64,000 nt of DNA from Chitinivibrionales bacterium (GTDB lineage Bacteria > Fibrobacterota > Chitinivibrionia > Chitinivibrionales > WJKA01): positions 1-64,000 of the forward strand of contig WJLW01000007.1 in the NCBI GenBank assembly GCA_014728295.1. The letters run 5' to 3'. Numbering within the stretch: the stretch's first letter is position 1; each line of letters opens with the position of its first letter. This document shows positions 46,756-55,630 of the stretch, piece by piece. A program made the position numbers and the translations under genes. The notes beneath the pieces are model-generated. The model was not told where the DNA came from. It was given only the letters and a program-made list of their open reading frames with translations, and ran no database searches.

Positions 46756-47568
46756 ATGGACTTTACTCCCGCATACGAATATATCATCCACCCGACCAAG
46801 GGCATTCAAGTGGAAGTTGACGGTGATCTCACTGCGTTCAACGCCGGTCTGTTGCGCATCGGCGATTTGAAAGCGCCATCCCGACCGGTGGAAGTGCTGT
46901 CGGTATATTTTGATCTGGAGGGATTTACCAATTTCACCAGGCAGGTCGATCCGCAACTGGCCATTCCGAATTTTATCAGCGACTTTACCAACTGGATATT
47001 TGCTACGCTCAAGGAAAGCCTGGTTGACGACGAGCAGGAGAATACCCTGTGGGCGGAGCTCCCCTTTTTCTCCAAGTTCATGGGTGACGGAATTCTTTTT
47101 CTCTGGCGAATACATATGGATTCGATAATCGGCATCGACAGGTCATTGACATCCGATAAACTGCAGGAGCATCTGCAAAGATTTCTCTGCAATATCATTG
47201 CATCACTGTATAATTTTTGTAAGCGTTATCCGGCCTTCCTCAAAGCAATCAAAGGCAAGTATGTTGATCCACCGCAGCGCCTGCGATGCGGCATTGCACG
47301 CGGGAATGTCTTTCCGATCGGGGAGGGGAAGGATTTTGTCGGACCGTGCATTAATATCTGCGCTCGTCTGCAGAAATTTCACGGGCTTTCATTTGTTTTT
47401 TCCGCCAGAGGGATTGATGCATCGGGATTCAATATTGCATTCGAGGATATTTTCATCGAAAAGAAGGCGTCAATCCGGGGCATTGGCGAACGGGAGTTTG
47501 TTTATGTCGTTAAAAAGGAATTCGAATTGCTGCCAGAAGAAGAACGGCCGGCCTTTGAAACGGTATAG
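46756..47568 (+). CDS. Class III adenylate/guanylate cyclase-like protein
   Basis: A 270-residue soluble protein that is almost wholly a class III cyclase catalytic domain. Metal-binding Asp53 is in VYFDLEGFTNF and Asp111 in KFMGDGIL; the transition-state Asn200 and Arg204 are in GPCINICARL; RCGIARGNVFPIG is also typical. All catalytic residues look present, so cAMP or cGMP synthesis is likely; base choice cannot be read with confidence. There is no sensor or membrane domain. It is followed eight bases later by an HDOD protein, suggesting one signalling unit. Start ATG 46756 lacks a strong ribosome site. Confidence 0.82.
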   Translation: MDFTPAYEYIIHPTKGIQVEVDGDLTAFNAGLLRIGDLKAPSRPVEVLSVYFDLEGFTNFTRQVDPQLAIPNFISDFTNWIFATLKESLVDDEQENTLWAELPFFSKFMGDGILFLWRIHMDSIIGIDRSLTSDKLQEHLQRFLCNIIASLYNFCKRYPAFLKAIKGKYVDPPQRLRCGIARGNVFPIGEGKDFVGPCINICARLQKFHGLSFVFSARGIDASGFNIAFEDIFIEKKASIRGIGEREFVYVVKKEFELLPEEERPAFETV

Positions 47569-47576
47569 AGTGTGTC

Positions 47577-49379
47577 ATGAGTGAAGAAACCGATAACAAA
47601 ACGGTCCGGCCCGAAGCGGACCCGAAATCACCGCTTTTGCTGATATTTTCCGGGCGTGAGCGCATACGGGACGTATTGACCGTCGGCTTGCTGCAGTGTA
47701 AGTATCGCGTCACCCAGGCTCCGTCCGCCTTTATTGCAAACGTTAAGGCAAATCAGTTTACGCCCGATCTTATCATCGGTGATATAACCGAGAAAAATAT
47801 GCGGGATATACTGTTGATCAACCGGCTCAGGCGAATGGAGCGTACCAGAAAAATCGGCATGCTCGTCATTGCATCCCGTGCTCTGAAATCCAGACTTGAG
47901 CAGGTGATCACCGCAAAACTCAAGAGCCTGAAAGATCAGCAGGATCTCTTGCTCGATTTTGTCGAGTTTCCCTTCAATTTCTCCGTGTTGCTGGGCAAAA
48001 TCGAGCGCATGGTAGCCGCCCCCCGGCTGATTGCCCCGGTGGATACTACCGACGCCGTCAACTGGCAGGATGCCGCCCGGATCGGGGAAAAGCTGCTCGA
48101 TCCCACTATTCAGACACAATCCAAACTCGAGCAGATATCGGTCATCATTGCACAGAAGCAATGGGCTTTTCCGTATACGGTCGTGAAAGCACTGGATATA
48201 ATAGGCGCAGAGGAAAGCTGCTGTGATGAACTGGCGCGGTGCATAAAATCAGATCTCTCGGCTTCGGCAACAATTCTCAAAGTCGTCAACACGGTCTATT
48301 ACGCCAAACGCTCAAAGCGTATCACCGATCTCAAGGAAGCCGTTGTGCGGCTAGGGTTTCATGAGACCCGGAATTTGCTCTCGTGCCTGGCGCTTATTGA
48401 TTTATCGACCCAGGTGCATTCAAAATCCGGCTTTTCCCGACAGGAGTTCTGGCTGCACTCATTGTCCACCGCATTGATAGCCGAAAAGCTCTGCATGGAT
48501 TGTGACTTCAAGCGTCCGGAACTGGCGTTTGTCGGTGGTTTGATTCACGACCTGGGTAAAATTCCTCTCGATAACAACTTTCTGGACGTATTCGAGACGC
48601 TGCTGGACGAGACCACCTCCAGAATTTGCCCATTCGTTGAAACAGAGCAACGCTTGCTGGGGTTTACGCATGCGGATCTGGCACATTATCTAACGACCCA
48701 CTGGAATTTTCCCTCGGCAATATCTCAGGCCTTACTCAATCACCATAATCCGGAGCGTATAGTTCAGGTCTCCCCGATCGCCGATCGGATAGTGCAAGAG
48801 GCGGTGTTTATTGCAAACCAACTGTCAAAAGCCATGAACATCGGACATAGTTGTGATGAAATTCTGCGCGAAATACCACAGGCAATGCTTTATGATTTCA
48901 AAATTTCTCAAAATCTTCAGGAGCATTTTTTTTCATCGATATACCAGAAGCTCGAGCTGTTTGCCTCGTACCTGAAAATCGGCAGCATGAGCAGCATTCC
49001 CGGACTGGACAAACCCGCAAAGAGTCTGGGCAGCATTTTGTTTATACACGGGCATCATGCCGCATTTCACCCGCTGACCGTTTCGCTTCGTCGGCATGGT
49101 TTCGAGGTTGCAGAAGTTAAGCATGCGGCCGACGATGACATTGCTGCCGCGGATATCGCCATTTCCATGCCCGAGCCTGGACGCCCGCTGGATATCGTCC
49201 TGTACGATGATGAGCCGCGACAGGGAGTAGAGCCGGCTCCCTTGCGCATTTTTATCCTCGATGTCAATCCGAAGCACGTTTCGCAAAGTGAATTCTCTGA
49301 AAGCGGAACGGTTTTCATTAATCAGAACCGCCTTGATATGCGCATGCTGCTGCACCTGATGGATAAATTTCTGGAATAA
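47577..49379 (+). CDS. HDOD-domain signalling protein with receiver-like ends
   Basis: A 600-residue protein. Residues about 18-150 resemble a response-regulator receiver (SPLLLIFSGRERIRDVLTVG, TPDLIIGDITEKNMRDI), though the phosphoacceptor Asp is uncertain. Residues about 190-400 form an HDOD domain (ELARCIKSDLSASATILKVV, AVVRLGFHETRNLLSCLALI, LAFVGGLIHDLGKIPLD, LNHHNPE); HD residues are partly kept. Residues about 480-600 look like a second receiver-like fold (GSILFIHGHHAAFHPLTVSL, PLDIVLYDDEP). HDOD proteins are mostly non-catalytic integrators in motility, c-di-GMP and cell-cycle signalling. It is coupled to the class III cyclase gene eight bases upstream. Confidence 0.8.
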   Translation: MSEETDNKTVRPEADPKSPLLLIFSGRERIRDVLTVGLLQCKYRVTQAPSAFIANVKANQFTPDLIIGDITEKNMRDILLINRLRRMERTRKIGMLVIASRALKSRLEQVITAKLKSLKDQQDLLLDFVEFPFNFSVLLGKIERMVAAPRLIAPVDTTDAVNWQDAARIGEKLLDPTIQTQSKLEQISVIIAQKQWAFPYTVVKALDIIGAEESCCDELARCIKSDLSASATILKVVNTVYYAKRSKRITDLKEAVVRLGFHETRNLLSCLALIDLSTQVHSKSGFSRQEFWLHSLSTALIAEKLCMDCDFKRPELAFVGGLIHDLGKIPLDNNFLDVFETLLDETTSRICPFVETEQRLLGFTHADLAHYLTTHWNFPSAISQALLNHHNPERIVQVSPIADRIVQEAVFIANQLSKAMNIGHSCDEILREIPQAMLYDFKISQNLQEHFFSSIYQKLELFASYLKIGSMSSIPGLDKPAKSLGSILFIHGHHAAFHPLTVSLRRHGFEVAEVKHAADDDIAAADIAISMPEPGRPLDIVLYDDEPRQGVEPAPLRIFILDVNPKHVSQSEFSESGTVFINQNRLDMRMLLHLMDKFLE

Positions 49380-49380
49380 A

Positions 49381-49495
49381 AAAGCCGCCCCCTGCGCCAT
49401 GCTGTGCAGCTTGAATCATTTGCCGTGTTGAACAAGTGCAGGGAGGTGACGACGAGCAACTGCCTTGTGGTCGTCATGCGCAGTGTGGCGGCTTT
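49381..49495 (+). ncRNA. Candidate structured RNA element downstream of the HDOD gene
   Basis: Right after the HDOD stop, AAAGCCGCC (49381-49389) can pair perfectly with GGCGGCTTT (49487-49495), and TGCGC (49393-49397) with GCGCA (49478-49482), closing a 115-base element. Inside, two helices compete: ACAAG/GCAG (49432-49441, one bulge) with CTGC/CTTGT (49460-49468), or TGACGAC (49447-49453) with GTCGTCA (49470-49476). There is no T-run, so it is not a simple terminator. The size resembles small SRP RNA but the conserved GGAA-loop/AGCAGCC core is missing. No other family recognised. The rest of the gap to 49676 shows nothing. Confidence 0.35.
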
Positions 49496-49676
49496 CCACA
49501 GCCATTCCCGGAAGCATCTCCTGCCGTGTAGTTGATAATTAGACACCTGATCGATGCAGAACGCCACCGTGGAGTGAGTTTACCTATTCGAACACCAAAA
49601 GCTGAACCCCGCAGCCCTGATTAATTATTTTCCTTCTTAAAACCAACCTGCAACTCTCAAGAGGCCGGAGTGCTTT

Positions 49677-50435
49677 ATGAAAAAAACCATACTTATTGTC
49701 ATAATCATCGTGCTTGCGGCCGGTGGAGTGCTTTTGTATATGTCAACCAGGCCGGATTACCTGGAGGAGGCTCGGCGCGCCGAAAACCAGGGGCTCGCAA
49801 AGCAAGCACTGCAGCAGTACACCGACGCTTTGATTGCCTTTGCAGAGCGGAATGAATTTCCCGATAAAAATGATGCGAAATTGTTGTCAGCCGATGAATA
49901 TCGCCGGAAAGTGGCCGACTTTCTGCACTGGTTCGGCCACCCTCCGCAAGAGCCGCATCCGGATATAGCCAAAGCTGTTGCGGGTATTCTCAGGTGCACT
50001 GCCGGGGTTGAAATGGAAAATTTCACCGGACAGTACAAAAGCGCGCCTGCTGCTCAGGATACGTTTGCAGGCGTGTGGAACAGCACTTTTTTTCCCAATG
50101 CTCCCAACCTCACGCGCAATCACCAGCCGCTCATCGCCAAAGCGCTGGGTGACAATCTCTCGCTTGTCACCTTTCGGGCCGGATATAATTATTCATACGA
50201 AATGCGATGGTTTAGCCGCAGCAGCACCAAGCTGGTGGAAGACATGCTCTATTCCGAAAATAGCGTTACCTTTCCTTCCTCGCCCGGTGAGTACCTTCTA
50301 CTGTGCAAAAGCACGGTAACATTCAAGTCCGGACAAATCTGGACATCGCCATGGTCGGTACTCGCCTTCGCAACGCCCCCGCAGCCTCACCTGATATCAT
50401 ACCGCATGAAAACAAAAGTCAGCCGCCACAACTAA
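49677..50435 (+). CDS. Membrane-anchored protein of unknown function
   Basis: A 252-residue protein with one N-terminal membrane helix (TILIVIIIVLAAGGVLLYM, residues 4-22), then a helical, TPR-like stretch (YLEEARRAENQGLAKQALQQ, YTDALIAFAER). The C-terminal half looks beta-rich and may be an Ig- or fibronectin-like fold (SLVTFRAGYNYSYEMRWFSR, SPGEYLLLCKSTVTFKSG). It is probably anchored in the inner membrane facing the periplasm. ATG at 49677 with GGAG nine bases upstream. It converges on prfB with a 21-base gap. No family is recognised. Confidence 0.7.
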   Translation: MKKTILIVIIIVLAAGGVLLYMSTRPDYLEEARRAENQGLAKQALQQYTDALIAFAERNEFPDKNDAKLLSADEYRRKVADFLHWFGHPPQEPHPDIAKAVAGILRCTAGVEMENFTGQYKSAPAAQDTFAGVWNSTFFPNAPNLTRNHQPLIAKALGDNLSLVTFRAGYNYSYEMRWFSRSSTKLVEDMLYSENSVTFPSSPGEYLLLCKSTVTFKSGQIWTSPWSVLAFATPPQPHLISYRMKTKVSRHN

Positions 50436-50456
50436 GGGACTGCAAGAGCAGGCTGG

Positions 50457-51555
50457 CTATTGAAATACGAGTAAATAGTGTTCGATGAATTCATCGATGC
50501 CGCCGTCCAGTACCGCCTGCGTATTGGAAGTTTCCACGCCGGTGCGATGATCCTTAACCATATTGTAAGGATGCAATACATAGGAGCGTATCTGGCTGCC
50601 CCATTCAATTTTTTTCTTTTCGACGAGCTTGTCCCGGCGCTGCTTTTCCTCTTCTTCTTTGAAATGCTGGCGCACACGAGCTTTGAGAATGCGCAGAGCC
50701 ATTGCTCTGTTTTTTATTTGCGAGCGCTCGTTTTGGCATTGCACAACAATATTGGTGGGAAGATGGGTCATGCGCACGGCCGAATCGGTTTTGTTGACGT
50801 GCTGACCACCTGCCCCGCTGGCACGATACGTATCGACCCTGATTTCACTTTCGTCAAGTTCCAGGTCGTTGGCGTCTTCAATGATGGGATACGCATAGAC
50901 GGAGGCGAATGAGGTGTGTCGTCGCGCATTCGAATCAAAGGGCGAGATGCGCACCAGGCGGTGCACGCCGCATTCGGCCTTGAGATGACCGTAAGCAAAG
51001 TCGCCGTCGACCTCGATCGTAACACTTTTGATTCCCGCTTCGTCACCGGGGAGGATATCAAGTACAGAAAAGGTAAATTCCTTGTTTTCGATCCAGCGTG
51101 TGTACATGCGATAGAGCATATCACACCAGTCGCAACTTTCGGTACCGCCGGCGCCGCTGTGAATACTCAGCACGGCCGGACTGCGATCGTCCTCACCGCT
51201 GAGCTTGCGCATGAATTCGAGATGATCGATGTGCCTTTTTAGAGCACCTATCTGCTCCGCAACTTCGGAAAATGAATCCTCATCCTGTGCCTCGGCTGCA
51301 AGATCATAGAGCGCCAGGGCATCCTCACATTCATCATGCGCCTTCTGCCAGGCATCGACCTGGTCTTTGAGTGACTTGACATTTTTGAGAACAGCCTGCG
51401 CAGCCTGATTGTTGTTCCAGAAATCAGATGCCGTGGTTTGACGTTCGAGTTCTGCCAGATCCGTCTTCTTGGCATCTATGTCAAAGATACCCCCGAAGGT
51501 TGTCAACACGGTTCTGTAGTTCTTTTAAGACGTCATTTTCTGCAATCTCGGCCAC
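50457..51555 (-). CDS. prfB: Peptide chain release factor 2, made by programmed +1 frameshift
   Basis: RF2 reads UGA and UAA stop codons. The gene starts with GTG 51555 (AGGAGG five bases upstream), reads 24 codons (AEIAENDVLKELQNRVDNLRGYL) to an in-frame TGA at 51483-51481, then continues in the +1 frame with DIDAKKTDLAELE to 50457. Total 365 residues, the same as E. coli RF2. The second part has the specificity tripeptide SPF (VRISPFDSNARRHTSF) and the peptidyl-hydrolysis motif GAGGQHVNK. Annotation from the downstream frame alone would miss the true N-terminus. The stop and shift form the classic autoregulation: low RF2 favours frameshifting and thus synthesis. Confidence 0.96.
51480..51495 (-). 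other. prfB: prfB recoding site
   Basis: The message reads CGG GGG TAT CTT TGA C. The slippery CTT-TGA-C and the Shine-Dalgarno-like GGGGG three bases before CTT match the conserved bacterial prfB frameshift site except for C in place of A at the first base of the AGGGGG box. Confidence 0.93.
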
Positions 51556-51691
51556 ATGTACCTCCTGTGGATAATAATGTGCAATAAAATAGTTCATGCA
51601 GGGGCGATGTTTTAACGCTTTGAAACTGAGAGAGTTAGGGAAGGGTATGGCTGTTTTGCTAGCATTCGACTAAAATTATGCAGCAAAGGGT

Positions 51692-51748
51692 ATACCATAT
51701 ATTGTGTTTTTCTGTCCTTTTTGCTCTTGACAACACAATTTATTGATC
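51692..51748 (+). promoter_or_regulatory. Two NrdR-box-like sites upstream of nrdJ
   Basis: Site 1 (51692-51707) ATACCATATATTGTGT matches 14 of 16 bases of the NrdR consensus ACACAATATATTGTGT, and site 2 (51733-51748) ACACAATTTATTGATC matches 12. They are 41 bases apart, about four helical turns. NrdR binds such box pairs to repress ribonucleotide reductase genes when dATP is high. Site 2 fills the spacer of the promoter at 51727-51755. Confidence 0.7.
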
Positions 51749-51755
51749 CTATATT
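51727..51755 (+). promoter_or_regulatory. Strong sigma-70-like promoter of nrdJ
   Basis: TTGACA, a 17-base spacer and TATATT, a near-consensus promoter 139 bases before the nrdJ start. The remaining leader shows no recognisable cobalamin riboswitch. The other side of the 338-base gap must hold the prfB promoter on the minus strand, not identified. Confidence 0.75.
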
Positions 51756-51893
51756 TCATTCCAGTCTTTAACGTACATTCTGCGTATTTCGGCCGCAAAC
51801 AGAGTGCTCACCGGTCGTGTTCAGCGTATGACAGGATGCATAACCGGATAGATTCACCCCATACAACTCATACAAATGAGGAGGAATGTGCCC

Positions 51894-54269
51894 ATGGCTC
51901 CCAAAGGTCCCACCGCAACCGTCAGCCCGAATCCCAAAACCGTCAAGTCCGTTGTTATAAAAGCAAAAGATAACGGCGATGGTATGCGTGAGCAGGTCAG
52001 GGCGCTCAAACAGGAATTGCTTGCTAAAAAAGCACTGCTTTCCGATACGGCAAAAAAGGTGCTCGAAAAGCGCTACCTCGTCAAAGATGACAGCGGTGTA
52101 CCACTCGAGGAGCCCGAAGAAATGTTTTTCAGGGTGGCCGACAACATTGCAGAAGCAGAGACCAGAATCAATCCGCAAGTGGACAAAGAGTATTGGACCA
52201 AAGAATTTTATAACCTCATGGTCGATCGTGATTTTCTGCCGAATTCTCCAACATTGATGAATGCCGGACGGGAATTGCAACAGCTTTCGGCTTGTTTTGT
52301 TTTACCGGTCGGCGATTCCATGGAAGAGATCTTTTCGTCGGTGAAAAACACTGCCTTGATTCACAAAAGCGGCGGGGGTACCGGATTTGCATTCTCCAAC
52401 ATCCGTCCCAAAAACGACCAGGTCAAATCGACCAAAGGAGTTTCGAGCGGTCCATTGTCATTCATGCGTGTTTTCGACATTGCAACCGAAACGGTTAAAC
52501 AGGGCGGGACCCGCCGCGGCGCCAACATGGGAATTCTCTCGTGTCAACATCCCGAGATTATGGACTTCATCGAGATAAAAGAAAAGGACGGCACCCTCTC
52601 AAATTTCAATATCTCAGTCGCTATAACCGATGAGTTCATGGAAGCCCTCAAAAAAAAGGAAGACTATCCGCTTGTCAATCCCCATACCAATGAAGTGGTC
52701 AGTCACATAAGCGCCAGCAAAGTGTTTAAAAAAATCGTCGAGCTGGCCTGGAAAAACGGCGAACCCGGTATCATATTTGTCGACAAAGTAAATAAAGAAA
52801 ATCCGACCCCGCATGTCGGCCGGATGGAAAGCACCAACCCGTGCGGGGAACAGCCGCTGCTCCCCTACGAATCATGCAATCTCGGATCTATCAACCTTGC
52901 ACATATGATCCGTGAAGAAGATGGGGTACGCAAAGTAGACTATTTCAAGCTGGGCAAAACGGTGCGCACCGCAGTTCGTTTTCTTGATAATGTAATCGAA
53001 ATGAATAAGTACCCGCTGCAGGAAATCCAAGACATGACCAAAGGCAATCGCAAGATCGGCCTGGGGGTCATGGGATATGCCGACATGCTCGTTGGATTCG
53101 GTATTGCTTATAATTCGCATGCCGCAGCCAATCTTGCCGAAGAGATCATGAAGTTCATCCAGGAAGAAGCCCGTAAGTCAAGTGCTGTACTGGCCGAGGA
53201 ACGCGGTACGTTTCCCCATTTTGCCGGCTCTGTTTTTGATAAGGAGGGCGGCGTGCCCATGCGCAATGCTACGGTGACCACCATTGCACCTACGGGAACC
53301 ATCAGCATGATCGCAGGGTGTTCGAGCGGGGTCGAGCCGCTTTTCTCGATTGTCTACGAAAAAAATGTGCTTGACGGAGAGCATTTTCTGGAGATTCACC
53401 CGGCCTTTGAGCGTATATCCAAAGAAGAGGGGTTTTTCTCCGAAGAGTTCATGAAGATGGTTGCTGAGCACGGCAGCTTAAACAAGATATATGGTATTCC
53501 CAAGCGTATACGTGACATTTTCGTCACCTCGCATGACATTGAGCCGCGCTGGCATATCACCATTCAGGCCGCGTTTCAGAAATACACCGAAAATGCCGTT
53601 TCCAAAACGGTCAACTTCCGCAATTCCGCAACCAAAGCTGATGTGGAGGAAGTATATCGGTACGCCTACGAGCTCGGGTGCAAGGGAGTAACGGTGTACC
53701 GGGACGGCTCGCGCGCCAATCAGGTGCTGACTTCAGGCACCGGTGGTCAGCAGGGCTCTTCAGCTTCAGTGGCATTTGCCGGCTCCATCATCCCGCGTCC
53801 CCGTCCAGCCATAACTCAGGGACGCACCTATAAAACCAAAACCGGTTGCGGCAATTTGTACGTGAATGTCAACGCTGATAATCAGGGGGTGTGTGAAGTA
53901 TTCACGCAAATGGGCAAATCGGGTGGATGCGCTGCATCAAATTCCGAAGCCGTATCCCGTATGATCTCACTTGCCCTGCGGTCCGGCGTTGAGCCCAGGG
54001 CCATTGTCGAGCAATTGCGCGGCATTCGCTGCCCCGTGCCCACATGGAATGACGGTGAAATGTACCTGTCCTGTGCTGATGCGATCGGCAGAGTGCTGGA
54101 AAAGTCCCTTCAGGACTTTGGTCTCAGCGGAGTACACTCGGACGAGAAGGTCGCCTACTCCAGTCTTGACTTGGGGCTGTGCCCGCAGTGCCCGGAGTGC
54201 GGCGGCATGATGGAGCACGAAGGCGGTTGCGCAGTTTGCAAGACCTGTGGCTTTTCAAAATGCATGTAG
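51894..54269 (+). CDS. nrdJ: Cobalamin-dependent (class II) ribonucleotide reductase
   Basis: A 791-residue adenosylcobalamin-dependent reductase making deoxynucleotides without oxygen dependence. ATG 51894 is preferred because AGGAGG at 51879-51884 would lie inside the alternative ATG 51876. Catalytic residues: Asn315, Cys317 (thiyl) and Glu319 in NPCGEQ, with redox cysteines Cys134 (LSACFVLP) and Cys328 (YESCNLGS). The spacing Cys317-Cys328 equals that in the Thermotoga enzyme. A C-terminal domain (KTKTGCGNLYVNVNADNQGV) and a zinc-ribbon-like tail (CPQCPECGG, CAVCKTCGFSKC) follow, the latter likely carrying the reducing cysteines. Two NrdR-like boxes precede it and a terminator follows. Confidence 0.96.
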   Translation: MAPKGPTATVSPNPKTVKSVVIKAKDNGDGMREQVRALKQELLAKKALLSDTAKKVLEKRYLVKDDSGVPLEEPEEMFFRVADNIAEAETRINPQVDKEYWTKEFYNLMVDRDFLPNSPTLMNAGRELQQLSACFVLPVGDSMEEIFSSVKNTALIHKSGGGTGFAFSNIRPKNDQVKSTKGVSSGPLSFMRVFDIATETVKQGGTRRGANMGILSCQHPEIMDFIEIKEKDGTLSNFNISVAITDEFMEALKKKEDYPLVNPHTNEVVSHISASKVFKKIVELAWKNGEPGIIFVDKVNKENPTPHVGRMESTNPCGEQPLLPYESCNLGSINLAHMIREEDGVRKVDYFKLGKTVRTAVRFLDNVIEMNKYPLQEIQDMTKGNRKIGLGVMGYADMLVGFGIAYNSHAAANLAEEIMKFIQEEARKSSAVLAEERGTFPHFAGSVFDKEGGVPMRNATVTTIAPTGTISMIAGCSSGVEPLFSIVYEKNVLDGEHFLEIHPAFERISKEEGFFSEEFMKMVAEHGSLNKIYGIPKRIRDIFVTSHDIEPRWHITIQAAFQKYTENAVSKTVNFRNSATKADVEEVYRYAYELGCKGVTVYRDGSRANQVLTSGTGGQQGSSASVAFAGSIIPRPRPAITQGRTYKTKTGCGNLYVNVNADNQGVCEVFTQMGKSGGCAASNSEAVSRMISLALRSGVEPRAIVEQLRGIRCPVPTWNDGEMYLSCADAIGRVLEKSLQDFGLSGVHSDEKVAYSSLDLGLCPQCPECGGMMEHEGGCAVCKTCGFSKCM

Positions 54270-54370
54270 CCGGATATCCTCTGTCGTTTGAATGCAACAG
54301 CATCCGATAGGTGCGTTTCCGCAGGAGAATTCTGTCAACTTCATGAGATTTATTATATTTGCTAATGTCT

Positions 54371-54397
54371 GGCGGCCCCTTATTCGCCGCCTTTTTT
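54371..54397 (+). terminator. Rho-independent terminator after nrdJ
   Basis: GGCGGC and GCCGCC enclose a 9-base loop and are followed by TTTTTT, about 100 bases after the nrdJ stop. Confidence 0.75.
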
Positions 54398-54430
54398 ATT
54401 GAACAAACCAGTAGCGTAAGGCTATCGATC

Positions 54431-54817
54431 ATGAAACATTTCCCGGTTTTTGCTGCGCTGGCGTTTTGTGTTTTTGGATACTCATTCTCGGTCGCAAAAG
54501 GCTTGAGCGGCGATTGGTGCATCGAGAAGGAAGGCTTGATTATACATTTCACCGGCCGGGATTCGCTGCGTGTTTCCAGCAGCACCGAGGAAGGCGTGAG
54601 CGGGAACGGTTTCTATAAAATGAATGACAGCACGCTGAGGGCCACGGTTCGCAACGAAGACTTGATTATCGAAATGGGATACAATTACAAGTGGAAAAAT
54701 GATTCGACATTATTGGCCAAACCTGCATTTCTTATAATCAATGCCGATACGGTGGAGCATACCGATACCTGGATGAATATGAGCAAATGCACTTCAGCCG
54801 CTGAAGATAAGAAGTAG
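54431..54817 (+). CDS. Small secreted protein of unknown function
   Basis: A 128-residue protein with a signal peptide (MKHFPVFAALAFCVFGYSFS, cleavage near residue 22). The mature part starts LSGDWCIEKEGLIIHFTGRD and continues with beta-strand-like segments (TLRATVRNEDLIIEMGYNYK), resembling small lipocalin-like or 'copper resistance NlpE-like' barrels only in general style. Start ATG 54431 has AAGG upstream. It ends 39 bases before fabG and could be the first gene of the lipid cluster transcript, but function is unknown. Confidence 0.65.
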   Translation: MKHFPVFAALAFCVFGYSFSVAKGLSGDWCIEKEGLIIHFTGRDSLRVSSSTEEGVSGNGFYKMNDSTLRATVRNEDLIIEMGYNYKWKNDSTLLAKPAFLIINADTVEHTDTWMNMSKCTSAAEDKK

Positions 54818-54856
54818 CCGGCCGCAGGAATCAATCGATTTGACAAAGGAGCCACT

Positions 54857-55597
54857 TTGAGCAAGCACATTATCATTACCGGCGGAGCGCGCGGTATCGG
54901 TAGGGCCATCGTAGAGCAACTGTGCCGGGAGGGCCACACCGTTGTTTTCAACTACAAATCAAATAAGGACGCAGCCGCTGAGCTCGTCGAGCGCATTGAG
55001 GCGGAAGGCCCGGGACAAGCAATCGCCCTGCAGTGCGATGTTGCAGATTTTGACTCTGCCGGTGCATTTGTCTCACAAGCCAAAGCGGCCCTACATGAAG
55101 ATGTTGATGTGTTGATCAATAATGCCGGCATAACCCGTGATAAGAGCATGTTTATCATGTCCAGGGACGAGTGGGAAGAGGTTATCGACACCAATCTGAA
55201 TGGCTGTTTCAATATAACCCGGCACCTGATCGTGTATTTCATGAAAAATAAAAAGGGCAAAATTATCAACATCAGTTCGGTGAGCGGAATTAATGGCGTT
55301 GCCGGGCAAACCAACTACTGCGCCTCCAAGGCCGGGATCATCGGATTCACCAAAGCACTGGCCAGAGAAACCGCAAAGCTGGGAATACCTGTCAATTGCG
55401 TAGCTCCCGGCTTTATTGACACCGATATGACCTCTCAAATTCCCGAGAAAATCCTCTCCGAGCTTATCAGGCAGATCCCGATGCAGCAGCTTGGCAAGCC
55501 TGAGGATGTTGCAGAAATCGTCTCTTTTTTAATTTCTGAAAGGGCACGCTATATGACCGGTCAGGTTTTTGCAATTGACGGCGGAATGACGGCATGA
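54857..55597 (+). CDS. fabG: 3-oxoacyl-ACP reductase (FabG-like)
   Basis: A 246-residue short-chain dehydrogenase. TTG 54857 follows AAAGGAG. NADP-binding TGGARGIGRA, NNAGITRD, catalytic Ser in NISSVSGINGVAGQ and Tyr-Lys in NYCASKAG are intact, and APGFIDTDM is typical of FabG. It reduces 3-oxoacyl-ACP to 3-hydroxyacyl-ACP in a two-carbon extension cycle. It starts a run with FabZ, two ketosynthases and an ACP, so it is probably a dedicated ketoreductase of this cluster and not the housekeeping FabG (inference; the housekeeping set is not in view). Confidence 0.92.
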   Translation: MSKHIIITGGARGIGRAIVEQLCREGHTVVFNYKSNKDAAAELVERIEAEGPGQAIALQCDVADFDSAGAFVSQAKAALHEDVDVLINNAGITRDKSMFIMSRDEWEEVIDTNLNGCFNITRHLIVYFMKNKKGKIINISSVSGINGVAGQTNYCASKAGIIGFTKALARETAKLGIPVNCVAPGFIDTDMTSQIPEKILSELIRQIPMQQLGKPEDVAEIVSFLISERARYMTGQVFAIDGGMTA

Positions 55598-55630
55598 CCA
55601 CTTCCCGGTCATTCACGCAAGGAGCCGCGC

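Noticed and set aside
49381..49495. Small SRP RNA (ffs)
   Set aside because: Length and end-pairing fit, and CAGG/AGCA occur in order, but the conserved apical stem with GGAA-type loop is missing and other helices are more stable.
51756..51893. Cobalamin riboswitch upstream of nrdJ
   Set aside because: No B12-box-like sequence or matching stems were seen in the leader; control by NrdR boxes is better supported.
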